DNA of 64,000 bases from Herbinix sp. (GTDB lineage Bacteria > Bacillota > Clostridia > Lachnospirales > Lachnospiraceae), in the NCBI GenBank assembly GCA_029238935.1, contig JAQZBN010000027.1, forward strand, positions 1 through 64,000, read 5' to 3'. Positions 1 to 6,935 of the stretch are shown here, piece by piece. Position 1 is the first letter of the stretch, and each line of letters starts with the position of its first letter. The notes beneath the pieces are model-generated. The model did no database searches, had not been told where the DNA came from, and worked only from the letters and a program-made list of their open reading frames with translations. A program made the translations under genes and the position numbers.

Positions 1-258
1 AGTATAAGAAAAGGGTTACAGATGGGACACAAATGGAATGTAGAATACTTCTGTCGAGCAAAGTTAAACCCAGCTGAATGGTTATACAACAAAACTACTT
101 ACGGACAGACTATAGAAGAATATATTGAAAACGGTACCAAGAAGTGGAAGAAGAATAAGGCAAGGCAGATAGAGAAATTGAAATCGTTAGGGAAAGAATA
201 CTATACTAAAGAAAGACTTCAAGGTATAGCGATAAATAAAGCCTTGGTAACTACATAA
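1..258 (+). CDS. C-terminal fragment of an ORF inside the group II intron, possibly the intron-encoded protein
   Basis: The frame is open from the window edge (no stop between 1 and the Met at 22), so this is probably the end of a longer protein rather than a 78-residue one. The visible part is very Lys-rich with the run KKWKKNKARQIEKLK, consistent with an RNA-binding tail. It stops about 30 bases before domain V, where the reading frame in intron domain IV normally ends. No reverse transcriptase or HNH motif is visible in the part present, so the assignment rests on position. It could instead be an unrelated ORF carried by the intron. Confidence 0.45.
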   Translation, partial: SIRKGLQMGHKWNVEYFCRAKLNPAEWLYNKTTYGQTIEEYIENGTKKWKKNKARQIEKLKSLGKEYYTKERLQGIAINKALVTT

Positions 259-360
259 ATCATCGTAACGTTATGAATTACAATTGGTAAGCCGTATGCG
301 TTAGTAGCGCACGTGCGGTTTGATAAGGGGGTAGCCTAGAAATAGGTTACCCTACTTTAT
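1..360 (+). mobile_element. 3' end of a group II intron (domains V and VI)
   Basis: Positions 289-321 fold as a domain V hairpin: AAGCCGTATGCG pairs with CGCACGTGCGGTTT around a short loop and keeps the catalytic AGC triad. A domain VI-like stem follows at about 324-357 (GGGGGTAGCCTA, a GAAA loop, then TAGGTTACCC with an unpaired A placed as a branch point). The intron should end at about 358-360. The 5' part lies outside the window. The domain V match is strong; the exact 3' splice site is inferred. Confidence 0.8.
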
Positions 361-362
361 TA

Positions 363-547
363 TTACTTGAACGTATTTGCAGATGATTTATCTTCTAGTA
401 ATGAGTTGTCAATTAGTAATATTCCATTATTACTCAAAATATCTTCTTTAAAATTGCTTTTTACTAGACTATCAAATTCATGATAAGCATCGATTTTTGT
501 CTTTATCACCAAGTAATATAAGATATGATATTAGTGTTAAGTAAAAA
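363..547 (-). pseudogene. Short 3' gene remnant next to the intron end
   Basis: On the minus strand a stop-to-stop frame runs from 547 to a TAA at 363-365 and reads through about 60 sense codons (ending KSSANTFK) without a good start codon or ribosome site. It abuts the inferred intron 3' end, so it may be the tail of a gene whose upstream part was lost. No family is recognised, and chance is not excluded for an AT-rich stretch. Confidence 0.25.
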
Positions 548-553
548 TTAATA

Positions 554-1126
554 TTAATTTAATATTGCCTCTAGACGAACTTCTGTATTATTTATGTTAT
601 AAAATTTTATATGGTTTACATCAATAAACCTGACCTTTGTACTATCTGGTACTTCACAAAAAGTTATAATATAATCCTTCTTTGGAATATTAATTTTATA
701 TTCTTTCCCTTCTAATTCCACTTTAGCATATTGCACTCCAACTTTGTTTTTGCAAAATAGAATTATGTACTTACCCTTGTTAGTATCCCATATTTCGCAA
801 TCATATATGGAACCATCACCATAACCCGATTCACCCATTTTGTATTTATTATTCGGTCCTTTTGTAAGTTCCGCATACCCTTCCCATTTTCCAAATGTAA
901 TTATGAAATATTTCTTATTATCAAGGTTTAATTCTTGTTTTATTTCTATCTTATCGGTCACGGGTGTAGGGCGATTAATCCACTTAACGATGGCATTCTC
1001 AAATTGTAACTTTTCAGGTTCAATAGTATAAGTAGCTTCAATATGCTGATAATACATTGCTCTATTGATAATAATGATACTAATAATAATCAATATTGCT
1101 AATAAAAATATCTTTAATTTATTCAT
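554..1126 (-). CDS. Hypothetical membrane-anchored extracytoplasmic protein
   Basis: This is a 190-residue protein with a Lys-containing N-terminus followed by one strongly hydrophobic helix (residues about 5-22, rich in Ile and Leu). There is no lipobox Cys, so it is most likely held by an uncleaved signal anchor with the rest outside. The exposed part is beta-rich and Lys/Asp/Tyr-rich, with repeated short strands and no recognised domain. The start has an AAGGAAATTT ribosome site. It lies alone between the intron remnant and the PadR pair, in the region that looks acquired. Function is unknown. Confidence 0.6.
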   Translation of the reverse strand: MNKLKIFLLAILIIISIIIINRAMYYQHIEATYTIEPEKLQFENAIVKWINRPTPVTDKIEIKQELNLDNKKYFIITFGKWEGYAELTKGPNNKYKMGESGYGDGSIYDCEIWDTNKGKYIILFCKNKVGVQYAKVELEGKEYKINIPKKDYIITFCEVPDSTKVRFIDVNHIKFYNINNTEVRLEAILN

Positions 1127-1250
1127 AAATTTCCTTCTCTATTTCTATTATAATATACTATTTTTAACAATGCATACCAATGACTGCTATACATCACAAT
1201 TTGCTCTTTAATTGTAAGTATTAGACAAAGGGAGTAGAAACAAATATGAT

Positions 1251-1859
1251 TTATTCTTCTGTTTTTGCTGCTATAGAATAGCGAATAATTTCTTTTTGAT
1301 AGCATAATACTGGTATCAGAAGCAAAATTCCAATTATACCGAATATAATAACTTCCTTTGAAAAAGTTCTGCTACTTATATACTGCCAAACAGATAATCC
1401 TACGAACAAAATGGTAGATGTTAACCACGAATTTCTTATTTGTTTATAATAAACAGCTATATCTGCATTAGTTGTATGTAGTTCAAAGGGGCGTCCATCA
1501 TTTTTCTTTTCAACAATAAAAAGTTCTTTATTATAGGTACCAGGATTGGTTGAAATTTGTCCGGTACCATATCCATAAGGTCTCCACCGTACTTTACAGA
1601 TGGAATAGTTAAGGTTAACATTTTTATAAAATACTGTATAACCCATATCCTCAAGAAAAGAACGATATTCTTTTTCATTTTTATATGATTTATGTGCAAC
1701 AAATTCGATGCAGTACTGATATTGGTCTGGTTGGCATTCTACAAATTCATAGGATAAGTTACCTGCTTTAATCAGACGAAATCCATTATGAGCCATCTTA
1801 TTTAGCCATTTTACTTGTGTATCTAATAATCCTCCGAAAAAACGATAACATTTTTTCAT
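1251..1859 (-). CDS. DUF2812 membrane protein
   Basis: The N-terminal 140 residues match the DUF2812 pattern: the start MKKCYRFF, then the W-L-N-K-M-A-H-N-G-F-R-L segment. Two hydrophobic helices follow near residues 145-165 and 170-190, with a charged C-terminus. I place the start at 1859 rather than 1868, because it gives a TAATG overlap with the PadR stop and a GGAGGA site 8 bases upstream; a start at 1868 would touch that site. DUF2812 genes commonly sit directly after a PadR regulator, as here, so PadR probably controls this protein. Molecular function is unknown. An envelope-stress or export role would be a guess. Confidence 0.75.
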   Translation of the reverse strand: MKKCYRFFGGLLDTQVKWLNKMAHNGFRLIKAGNLSYEFVECQPDQYQYCIEFVAHKSYKNEKEYRSFLEDMGYTVFYKNVNLNYSICKVRWRPYGYGTGQISTNPGTYNKELFIVEKKNDGRPFELHTTNADIAVYYKQIRNSWLTSTILFVGLSVWQYISSRTFSKEVIIFGIIGILLLIPVLCYQKEIIRYSIAAKTEE

Positions 1860-2182
1860 TATTTGCATCCTCCTATTATTCTTGAAGCTGTTTCAGTTAA
1901 TTTATTCAGCCTTATTAATTCAGCCTCAGCTATTTCTTTTCCTGTTTCTGAAATTATATATTCCTTCTTTCGCTCACTTCCCTCATTAACTGGGCATATC
2001 CATCCTTTTTCATGCAAATTATTAATTGCACCATATAGTGAACCGGCTCCTAAATTAAGACGACCTTGGGTTTCGTTTTCTACAAACTGCATTATGCCAT
2101 AACCATGCTTAGGCTCATACAATGATAACAATATGAAAAACGTAACTTCTGTAAGAGCGCCTCCCTTTACATTGTCCTTCAT
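1859..2182 (-). CDS. PadR-family transcriptional regulator
   Basis: The winged helix of the PadR family is clear: LTEVTFFILLSLYEPKHGYGIMQ, then the wing region with LGAGSLYGAINNLHEKGW and a basic ERKKEYIISETGKE strand. At 107 residues it is the short type with one C-terminal dimerisation helix. I use the Met at 2182 (AAAGGAGA seven bases upstream), not the longer frame to 2242. The longer frame would translate through the promoter and operator. It is translationally coupled to the DUF2812 gene and very likely autoregulates through the palindrome at 2194-2214. The ligand cannot be predicted. Confidence 0.85.
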   Translation of the reverse strand: MKDNVKGGALTEVTFFILLSLYEPKHGYGIMQFVENETQGRLNLGAGSLYGAINNLHEKGWICPVNEGSERKKEYIISETGKEIAEAELIRLNKLTETASRIIGGCK

Positions 2183-2193
2183 ACAATTCTCCT

Positions 2194-2242
2194 TTATTAC
2201 GTTTACTGTAATAAATATATCACTAACCGTAATAAAAAGCAA
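2194..2242 (-). promoter_or_regulatory. PadR promoter with overlapping candidate operator
   Basis: Read on the minus strand, TTGCTT (2237-2242) and TATATT (2214-2219) are separated by 17 bases. Just downstream lies a dyad, TTATTAC and GTAATAA with a 7-base spacer (2194-2214). A further GTAATAA half-site at 2229-2235 falls inside the promoter spacer, 21 bases from the previous one, i.e. on the same helix face. This is a typical arrangement for PadR autorepression; the binding itself is inferred. Confidence 0.6.
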
Positions 2243-2341
2243 GAAAAGATAATAAAAAATTAGTACTCTATTATAGTTAGTTAAACCACATTGTAAAAAG
2301 TGTATTCTCTGTACACTGATTTAATTGATGTACACTTTTCA

Positions 2342-2626
2342 AACAGAGATTCTGGAAGAGGTTTTAAAATTCTTTCACCTGACAGTGAATATCTGTTTAC
2401 GCAGGCGAACGGTGATAGAATGACGAGCAGAAGCTTCAACTAATGGCTGGAGAAGTATTGTAGAGATGCTGGAGTAACGTTTAAGAGTAGTCATTGTATC
2501 CAAAGAACCTTTGCCAGTCGGTTGTATGCAATAGGCATGCCTTTAGAAGAAATCAGAGTATATATGGGGCATGAGGATACTGAGAAAACGAAAGGTTATA
2601 TCTACAATTACAATGAAATCGAATAA
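2342..2626 (+). pseudogene. Tyrosine recombinase (integrase) C-terminal remnant
   Basis: The frame reads DSEYLFTQANGDRMTSRSFN, a TAA stop at 2441-2443, and then the remaining catalytic half: SSHCIQRTFASRLYAIG, MPLEEIRVYMGHED, TEKTKGYIYNYNEIE and a stop. That order (H-x-x-R box, GH-D box, final Tyr) is the C-terminal half of a phage or ICE integrase. The gene is dead: the N-terminal half is missing, there is an in-frame stop, and the second catalytic Arg is replaced by Gln in HCIQR. It lies 140 bases from a duplicated tRNA-Gly end, the usual place for such an integrase. Confidence 0.75.
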
Positions 2627-2718
2627 AATCGTGCCTATATGGACAGGCATTATAGCGGTTCGAGTACGTAAAAGGATACAACACACATCCTGTACACATG
2701 ATTTTTAGATACAAAAAA

Positions 2719-2750
2719 ACAGGAAAGCTTGATTTTACTAGCTTTCCTGT
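2719..2750 (-). terminator. Rho-independent terminator downstream of the tRNA-Gly fragment
   Basis: ACAGGAAAGCT and AGCTTTCCTGT form a strong stem (2719-2750) that is followed by a T-run when read on the minus strand. It sits immediately after the partial tRNA-Gly copy at 2762-2790, as the original tRNA terminator would. Confidence 0.7.
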
Positions 2751-2761
2751 CCTTTTCAATG

Positions 2762-2790
2762 AAGCGCGAGACGGGATTCGAACCCGCGAC
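2762..2790 (-). repeat. Partial copy of the tRNA-Gly 3' end (candidate att site)
   Basis: These 29 bases are identical to 2965-2993, the T-arm and acceptor 3' strand of the intact tRNA-Gly gene, in the same orientation. The match continues for a few bases after a one-base indel. The rest of a tRNA is absent, so this is not a functional gene. A displaced tRNA 3' end beside an integrase remnant is what site-specific integration into a tRNA gene leaves behind. Confidence 0.7.
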
Positions 2791-2964
2791 TCCTCGCAGT
2801 GTCTTTGCTGCGTAAAGTTCACTCCGCAAAGCCACAGAAGAACAAGAATCTCGGCGTGAAGGCCTCCATTCTTGTTCTTCCAAGGTTGACTCTGTGAGAG
2901 TTCAAATACAAACTAGACACAAAAAAGAAAAGAACCTATGCTTCGCATAAGTTCCTTTCTTTTT
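2791..2964. other. Structured interval between the two tRNA-Gly ends
   Basis: There is no gene in this stretch. It contains a perfect 13-bp inverted repeat, GAAGAACAAGAAT (2837-2849) with ATTCTTGTTCTTC (2868-2880), around an 18-base loop. Next to it is a weaker CTTTGC/GCAAAG dyad. At about 2926-2963 there is a second hairpin (GGAACTTATGC/GCATAGGTTC, then T-rich on the minus strand) that serves as the tRNA-Gly terminator. Confidence 0.5.
2926..2963 (-). terminator. Terminator of tRNA-Gly
   Basis: Read on the minus strand, AAGGAACTTATGC, a GAA loop and GCATAGGTTCTTTTC form a stem that ends in a T-run, three bases past the tRNA 3' end. Confidence 0.7.
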
Positions 2965-2965
2965 A

Positions 2966-3037
2966 AGCGCGAGACGGGATTCGAACCCGCGACCCTCGCC
3001 TTGGCAAGGCGATACTCCACCACTGAGCCACTCGCGC
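2966..3037 (-). tRNA. tRNA-Gly (GCC)
   Basis: A complete cloverleaf on the minus strand. The acceptor is GCGCGAG/CTCGCGC with a U discriminator, the D-arm contains GCTCAGTGG, the anticodon loop is CTTGCCAAG (anticodon GCC), and the T-loop is GGTTCGAATCC. The length is 72 with no encoded CCA. Its 3' 28 bases are duplicated at 2762-2790. Confidence 0.95.
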
Positions 3038-3170
3038 ATATTATGTTGTGCTTGTTTTTGTTTTGTATTTCGTAAGCACATGACATAATATACTATAGTT
3101 TTAAAAGAATGTCAATACCTTTGAATTAATTTTTTTAATTTTTTTCTATTATTTATATTTTATATTTAAT

Positions 3171-3938
3171 TCAACCAATTAAAATGGTCATGACATAATC
3201 ATTCTTATGGAATTGCTTATTTTTGATGCTGTCAGATTTAGTAAGAGAAATCTCAACCCATAACTCTTCAGCAGCAAGGAGAAGATTAGCGAGCATGACA
3301 CCCATATCAAACATCTTGGAATGACTTAAAACTCCGGTCAAGAAAGCATTCTTCTTTGTAAAGATATGAATCCTGTTCTTGTATACAACAAAGCGCCATG
3401 GCTGGCTGTTCATACTGGAGGGGGCAAGTCTTGCAGCAAGGAGGATCTGCTTAATGTCAGGCATTACATCCTCTTTATATACAATCACATCCTTCTCTGG
3501 TAATCGTTTTGCATCAGCAGAACTGCGATACAAGGGTTCTGATGATTTGCCAAAAGCGAGAGAGTATACATAATTATATTTCATCATAGACTTCACAGCC
3601 TTCCCAGGATGTGCAGCACCAAGGAAACAGGCACCGAGACCCTTTGAGGTGATATAAAGATTTAATTGCTGCATCAAATAACCGGCATTGATCAGATAAT
3701 CATCCTTAACCTCTGAGGATAAGCTCAAATAATAAGGTGCTTTCACATTAAAAGGACCATGGAAGCCTTGATTACTCTCAATATTACTGATTAGTTTGAA
3801 TTCTACAGCGATACCATCGATTAACATAGGAAGACTATTCGCAAAATTTAAAATATCAGAAATTACGTCCCATTCGATTTTCTCTTGTAAGAAACTACGA
3901 ATTGACTTTCTGGAAAAAATAGCTTCAAACATATTCAT
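3171..3938 (-). CDS. Nitroreductase-family flavoprotein
   Basis: A 255-residue protein with the nitroreductase N-terminal signature (FSRKSIRSF, residues about 8-16, an FMN phosphate-binding segment) and the later AARLAPSSMNSQPWRFVVY block typical of FMN-dependent oxidoreductases. It is longer than classical NfsB proteins and resembles the two-lobe TM1586-like subfamily. The predicted role is NAD(P)H-dependent reduction of nitro or quinone-like compounds in the cytosol; the real substrate is unknown. It starts 15 bases after the AraC gene on the same strand, so the two are probably one transcript and AraC may control it. The start at 3938 has GGAAGG upstream. Confidence 0.8.
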   Translation of the reverse strand: MNMFEAIFSRKSIRSFLQEKIEWDVISDILNFANSLPMLIDGIAVEFKLISNIESNQGFHGPFNVKAPYYLSLSSEVKDDYLINAGYLMQQLNLYITSKGLGACFLGAAHPGKAVKSMMKYNYVYSLAFGKSSEPLYRSSADAKRLPEKDVIVYKEDVMPDIKQILLAARLAPSSMNSQPWRFVVYKNRIHIFTKKNAFLTGVLSHSKMFDMGVMLANLLLAAEELWVEISLTKSDSIKNKQFHKNDYVMTILIG

Positions 3939-3953
3939 GGTGCATTACCTTCC

Positions 3954-4826
3954 TTACTGGCTTGAGGCACTCTTTCGCATAGCATTTTTCTTATAATAGA
4001 GCGGAGAGATACCATAATATTTTTTGAACAATTTACTAAAATGATACACGTCATCATAGCCAACGAGATTAGCAATATTTTTGATACTTCCGCCATCTCC
4101 GTTGATTAGGATATCTTTAGCCTTTTCTAAACGAATCTTGATTAAATAATTAATCGGAGATTCTCCAGTTTCTTCTTTAAAGATCTTTGATATATATACA
4201 GGGCTCAGATACATATTATGTGCAATCTGTTCCAAAGATATCTTGTGTTCATAATTTTCATTTAAATAAGATATGATACGATTTACAGCATAGCTTTTAT
4301 TGTAGGATTCAAAATTGCAACCCCTCTGATCAGCGGAATCATCCACTACAGCCATTTCTCGTATCACTAGTAATAGCATCTGCATCAAATGAGTTTTTAA
4401 CATAAAATATTTACCCACTTGGCAGGCTTCTTTTTCAGCAATCATAGCATAACAATGCATGGAAATATCTTGTTTTAACTCTGAGGAGGTATGTAAAATA
4501 CAGCATCCATCTTTTAACTGAATGGAGTTCGGCTGCATATTTTTAAAATGAAAATCAGTAAAACCTGATATAAACTCTATCGTAGGCTCTTTCGGATTCG
4601 TTATGATATGCATATGTTTAACACCAGGGTTGCATATTATCAAATCGCCAGCTTCCACATCATATTCAATACCATCCACAAGATATTTTCCTTTACCGGA
4701 TAAAATATATGCTAGTTCTGTAAAGTCATGATCATGATAAACACCCTCATTCGCCATTCGAATCTTTGATACATAAAACACGGTGGGGTTGAAATCATTA
4801 TAGGTTATATCATAATCGAAGCACAA
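3954..4826 (-). CDS. AraC-family transcriptional regulator with cupin sensor domain
   Basis: The N-terminal half is an AraC-type cupin (DHDFTELAYILSGKGKYLVDG, then a GDLIICNPGVKH turn), a small-molecule or sugar sensor fold. The C-terminal 100 residues carry the two helix-turn-helix motifs (ISLEQIAHNMYLSPVYISKIFKEETG and IKNIANLVGYDDVYHFSKLFKKYYGISP). I favour a TTG start at 4826. The GTG at 4835 lies inside the AGAGGTGAT ribosome site itself, and the TTG is correctly spaced from it. It probably controls the adjacent nitroreductase and perhaps the divergent ABC exporter. Confidence 0.85.
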   Translation of the reverse strand: MCFDYDITYNDFNPTVFYVSKIRMANEGVYHDHDFTELAYILSGKGKYLVDGIEYDVEAGDLIICNPGVKHMHIITNPKEPTIEFISGFTDFHFKNMQPNSIQLKDGCCILHTSSELKQDISMHCYAMIAEKEACQVGKYFMLKTHLMQMLLLVIREMAVVDDSADQRGCNFESYNKSYAVNRIISYLNENYEHKISLEQIAHNMYLSPVYISKIFKEETGESPINYLIKIRLEKAKDILINGDGGSIKNIANLVGYDDVYHFSKLFKKYYGISPLYYKKNAMRKSASSQ

Positions 4827-5159
4827 AACAATCACCTCTTTTTCTATCTATGGACATAGTAGCATAATTATAACATTAGAATTACAAATAAGGAAACATA
4901 TTTTTAAATTATTTTTTAGTAATAAATCTTACCAAGAAACATATGAATTGTTTGGTATATGTTTTTGAACTTTTTAGATATCAATTATATATGGTATATA
5001 AAAAATCACATGGATTGCACAATAAAGTACATTTTTTTTCTCGAGAAAGCAGTTATAATGATATAATCTGTAACATGAATGTCTGTGATGCTATAGATAA
5101 GCCACAGATGACTACTACGCTTACATACTTGGTGTAAACGAAAGAGGAGGATAATTTTT
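4827..5159. promoter_or_regulatory. Divergent intergenic region between AraC and the ABC exporter
   Basis: A very AT-rich stretch of 333 bases between two divergent transcription units. Two overlapping TATAAT boxes at 5054-5067 are the best -10 candidates for the exporter; no convincing -35 is placed 17 bases upstream, so an activator may be required. A hairpin at 5082-5108 lies in the leader. The exporter ribosome site AGAGGAGG is at about 5142-5149. Confidence 0.45.
5075..5137 (+). CDS. Possible 20-residue leader peptide upstream of the ABC exporter genes
   Basis: An ATG at 5075 opens a 20-codon frame (MNVCDAIDKPQMTTTLTYLV) that stops 22 bases before the exporter start. It overlaps a hairpin (TCTGTG 5082-5087 with CACAGA 5103-5108) and lies just after two TATAAT-like boxes (5054-5059 and 5062-5067). 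No good ribosome site is visible, so it would be leaderless or weak. Related exporter operons such as bmrBCD use a leader peptide for attenuation. Here that is only a suggestion from layout. Confidence 0.25.
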   Translation: MNVCDAIDKPQMTTTLTYLV

Positions 5160-6923
5160 ATGACAGCTATGCAATGGTTTTTTTCATTCTTGAAAAAATA
5201 CCGCGGGAAACTTATCTTTGCTATGATACTGGTGACAATCACTTGTGCAATAGCAATCGTTAACCCTCACATCTCAGGTATTATCGTTGATGATGTAATT
5301 GAGGGTGGCAAACATGACATGTTACCGATGTTAATTGTTGTTTTGGTGGGGACAACAATCATACGATCAGTACTTAAGTATTGGTTTCTGTATATTTTTG
5401 AAACATCATCTCAAGGAATGCTCTACACCATGAGAGATCATGTTTACCGCAGATTACTGGAACAGGATTTTAGCTTCTATAATAAGAATCGTACCGGTGA
5501 TCTTATGTCCCGTCAAACTGGAGATATGGATGCTATCCGCCATTTCGTGGCCTTCGTTATTTATAATGTCTACGAAAATTTACTTCTATTCATAATTGCT
5601 CTTGTTATGATTTTTACCGTAGACATTCGTCTGGCGATCAGCATGATTTTAGTATTGCCTTTAACGGCCTTTTGTACTGCTAAACAGCTTAAGATGGTAA
5701 AACCTGCATTCCATAATATAAGGAAGCAATTCTCCAGCTTAAATACAGCGGTTCAAGAAAATGTCAGCGGTAATCGTGTGGTAAAGGCTTTTGCGAAAGA
5801 GGATTTTGAAATCGAGAAGTTCAATAAAGAGAACGATGGTTACAGAGCAGCTGAATTACATGCAGCGGATATTTGGAAGAAGTATGTACCGATCTTTGAA
5901 TTAATTGCCAATGCACTGACTATTATACTGTATCTTGCCGGTGGTATCATGGTTGTAAAAGGTGAGATTACAATGGGTCAGATGGTTACGGTCAGCGGTT
6001 ACCTTTGGATGTTAAACAACCCCTTACGTATGGCAGGCTGGATGGCAAACGATTATCAACGCTTTGTTACTTCAGTTGAGAAGGTATATTCTACCATCAG
6101 TGTTGAGCCAAACATCAAAGAACCTGAGAATGCAAAGGTTAAGAAGAGATTTCGCGGCGATATTACATTCTCCCATGTGAATTATCGTGCTGACGATGAT
6201 GTAATTCTTAAAGATATAAACTTTCATATTTTACCGGGTCAAACGGTGGGTATCATTGGAGCAACCGGTTCCGGTAAATCAACCTTGATGAATTTGCTAT
6301 GTCGCTTCTATGATGTTACCAGCGGTGATATAACTATTGATGGAATTAATCTAAAAGATATGGATTTATTTTCTCTTCGTGCTAATATTGGTATGGCAAT
6401 GCAGGATGTATTCTTATTTTCAGATACAATCGAAGGAAATATTGCTTACGGAAGACCGGATTGTACCTTAGAAGAAGTTCAGGCAGCAGCTAAGATTGCC
6501 AATGCCCATGACTTTATCATGCAGATGTCAGATGGATATGATACGATTGTCGGGGAACGAGGAGTAGGACTTTCCGGCGGACAGAAGCAGAGAATTTCAC
6601 TTGCCAGAGCTCTGCTAAAAGATCCTTCGATCATAATCCTTGACGATACCACTTCAGCGGTTGATATGGAGACTGAATCCCATATACAAAGTGAGTTGAG
6701 TTCCTTGGCAGAACGTCATACGGTATTTATTATTGCACATCGTATCTCGTCGATTAAGGATGCAGACCAGATCCTAGTATTGGATGATGGTAAAATTATC
6801 GAAGCAGGTACCCATGATGAGCTTCTTAAGAAGAAGGGGAACTATTACACCGTGTTCAGTCATCAGTATGGCGATTTCGATCAGATCAAAGCCCATAACA
6901 TGGCTATACATAACAAAAGGTAA
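5160..6923 (+). CDS. ABC exporter half-transporter A (TMD-NBD, degenerate-site subunit)
   Basis: A 587-residue type I ABC exporter subunit: six membrane helices in residues about 15-310, then the ATPase domain. Walker A is GATGSGKST, the signature is the canonical LSGGQ, and Walker B is IIILDDTTSAVD. In Walker B the catalytic Glu is replaced by Asp, marking this subunit as the degenerate-site half of a heterodimer (BmrC/LmrC type). The second half follows after 12 bases. Together they would form a membrane exporter for drugs, peptides or lipids; the cargo is not predictable. The start has AGAGGAGG upstream. Confidence 0.9.
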   Translation: MTAMQWFFSFLKKYRGKLIFAMILVTITCAIAIVNPHISGIIVDDVIEGGKHDMLPMLIVVLVGTTIIRSVLKYWFLYIFETSSQGMLYTMRDHVYRRLLEQDFSFYNKNRTGDLMSRQTGDMDAIRHFVAFVIYNVYENLLLFIIALVMIFTVDIRLAISMILVLPLTAFCTAKQLKMVKPAFHNIRKQFSSLNTAVQENVSGNRVVKAFAKEDFEIEKFNKENDGYRAAELHAADIWKKYVPIFELIANALTIILYLAGGIMVVKGEITMGQMVTVSGYLWMLNNPLRMAGWMANDYQRFVTSVEKVYSTISVEPNIKEPENAKVKKRFRGDITFSHVNYRADDDVILKDINFHILPGQTVGIIGATGSGKSTLMNLLCRFYDVTSGDITIDGINLKDMDLFSLRANIGMAMQDVFLFSDTIEGNIAYGRPDCTLEEVQAAAKIANAHDFIMQMSDGYDTIVGERGVGLSGGQKQRISLARALLKDPSIIILDDTTSAVDMETESHIQSELSSLAERHTVFIIAHRISSIKDADQILVLDDGKIIEAGTHDELLKKKGNYYTVFSHQYGDFDQIKAHNMAIHNKR

Positions 6924-6935
6924 GGGGGGAGACAC

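Noticed and set aside
2553-2883. Two minus-strand frames across the tRNA-Gly fragment
   Set aside because: They read through the tRNA copy, a terminator and the integrase remnant in the opposite sense, so they are shadows.
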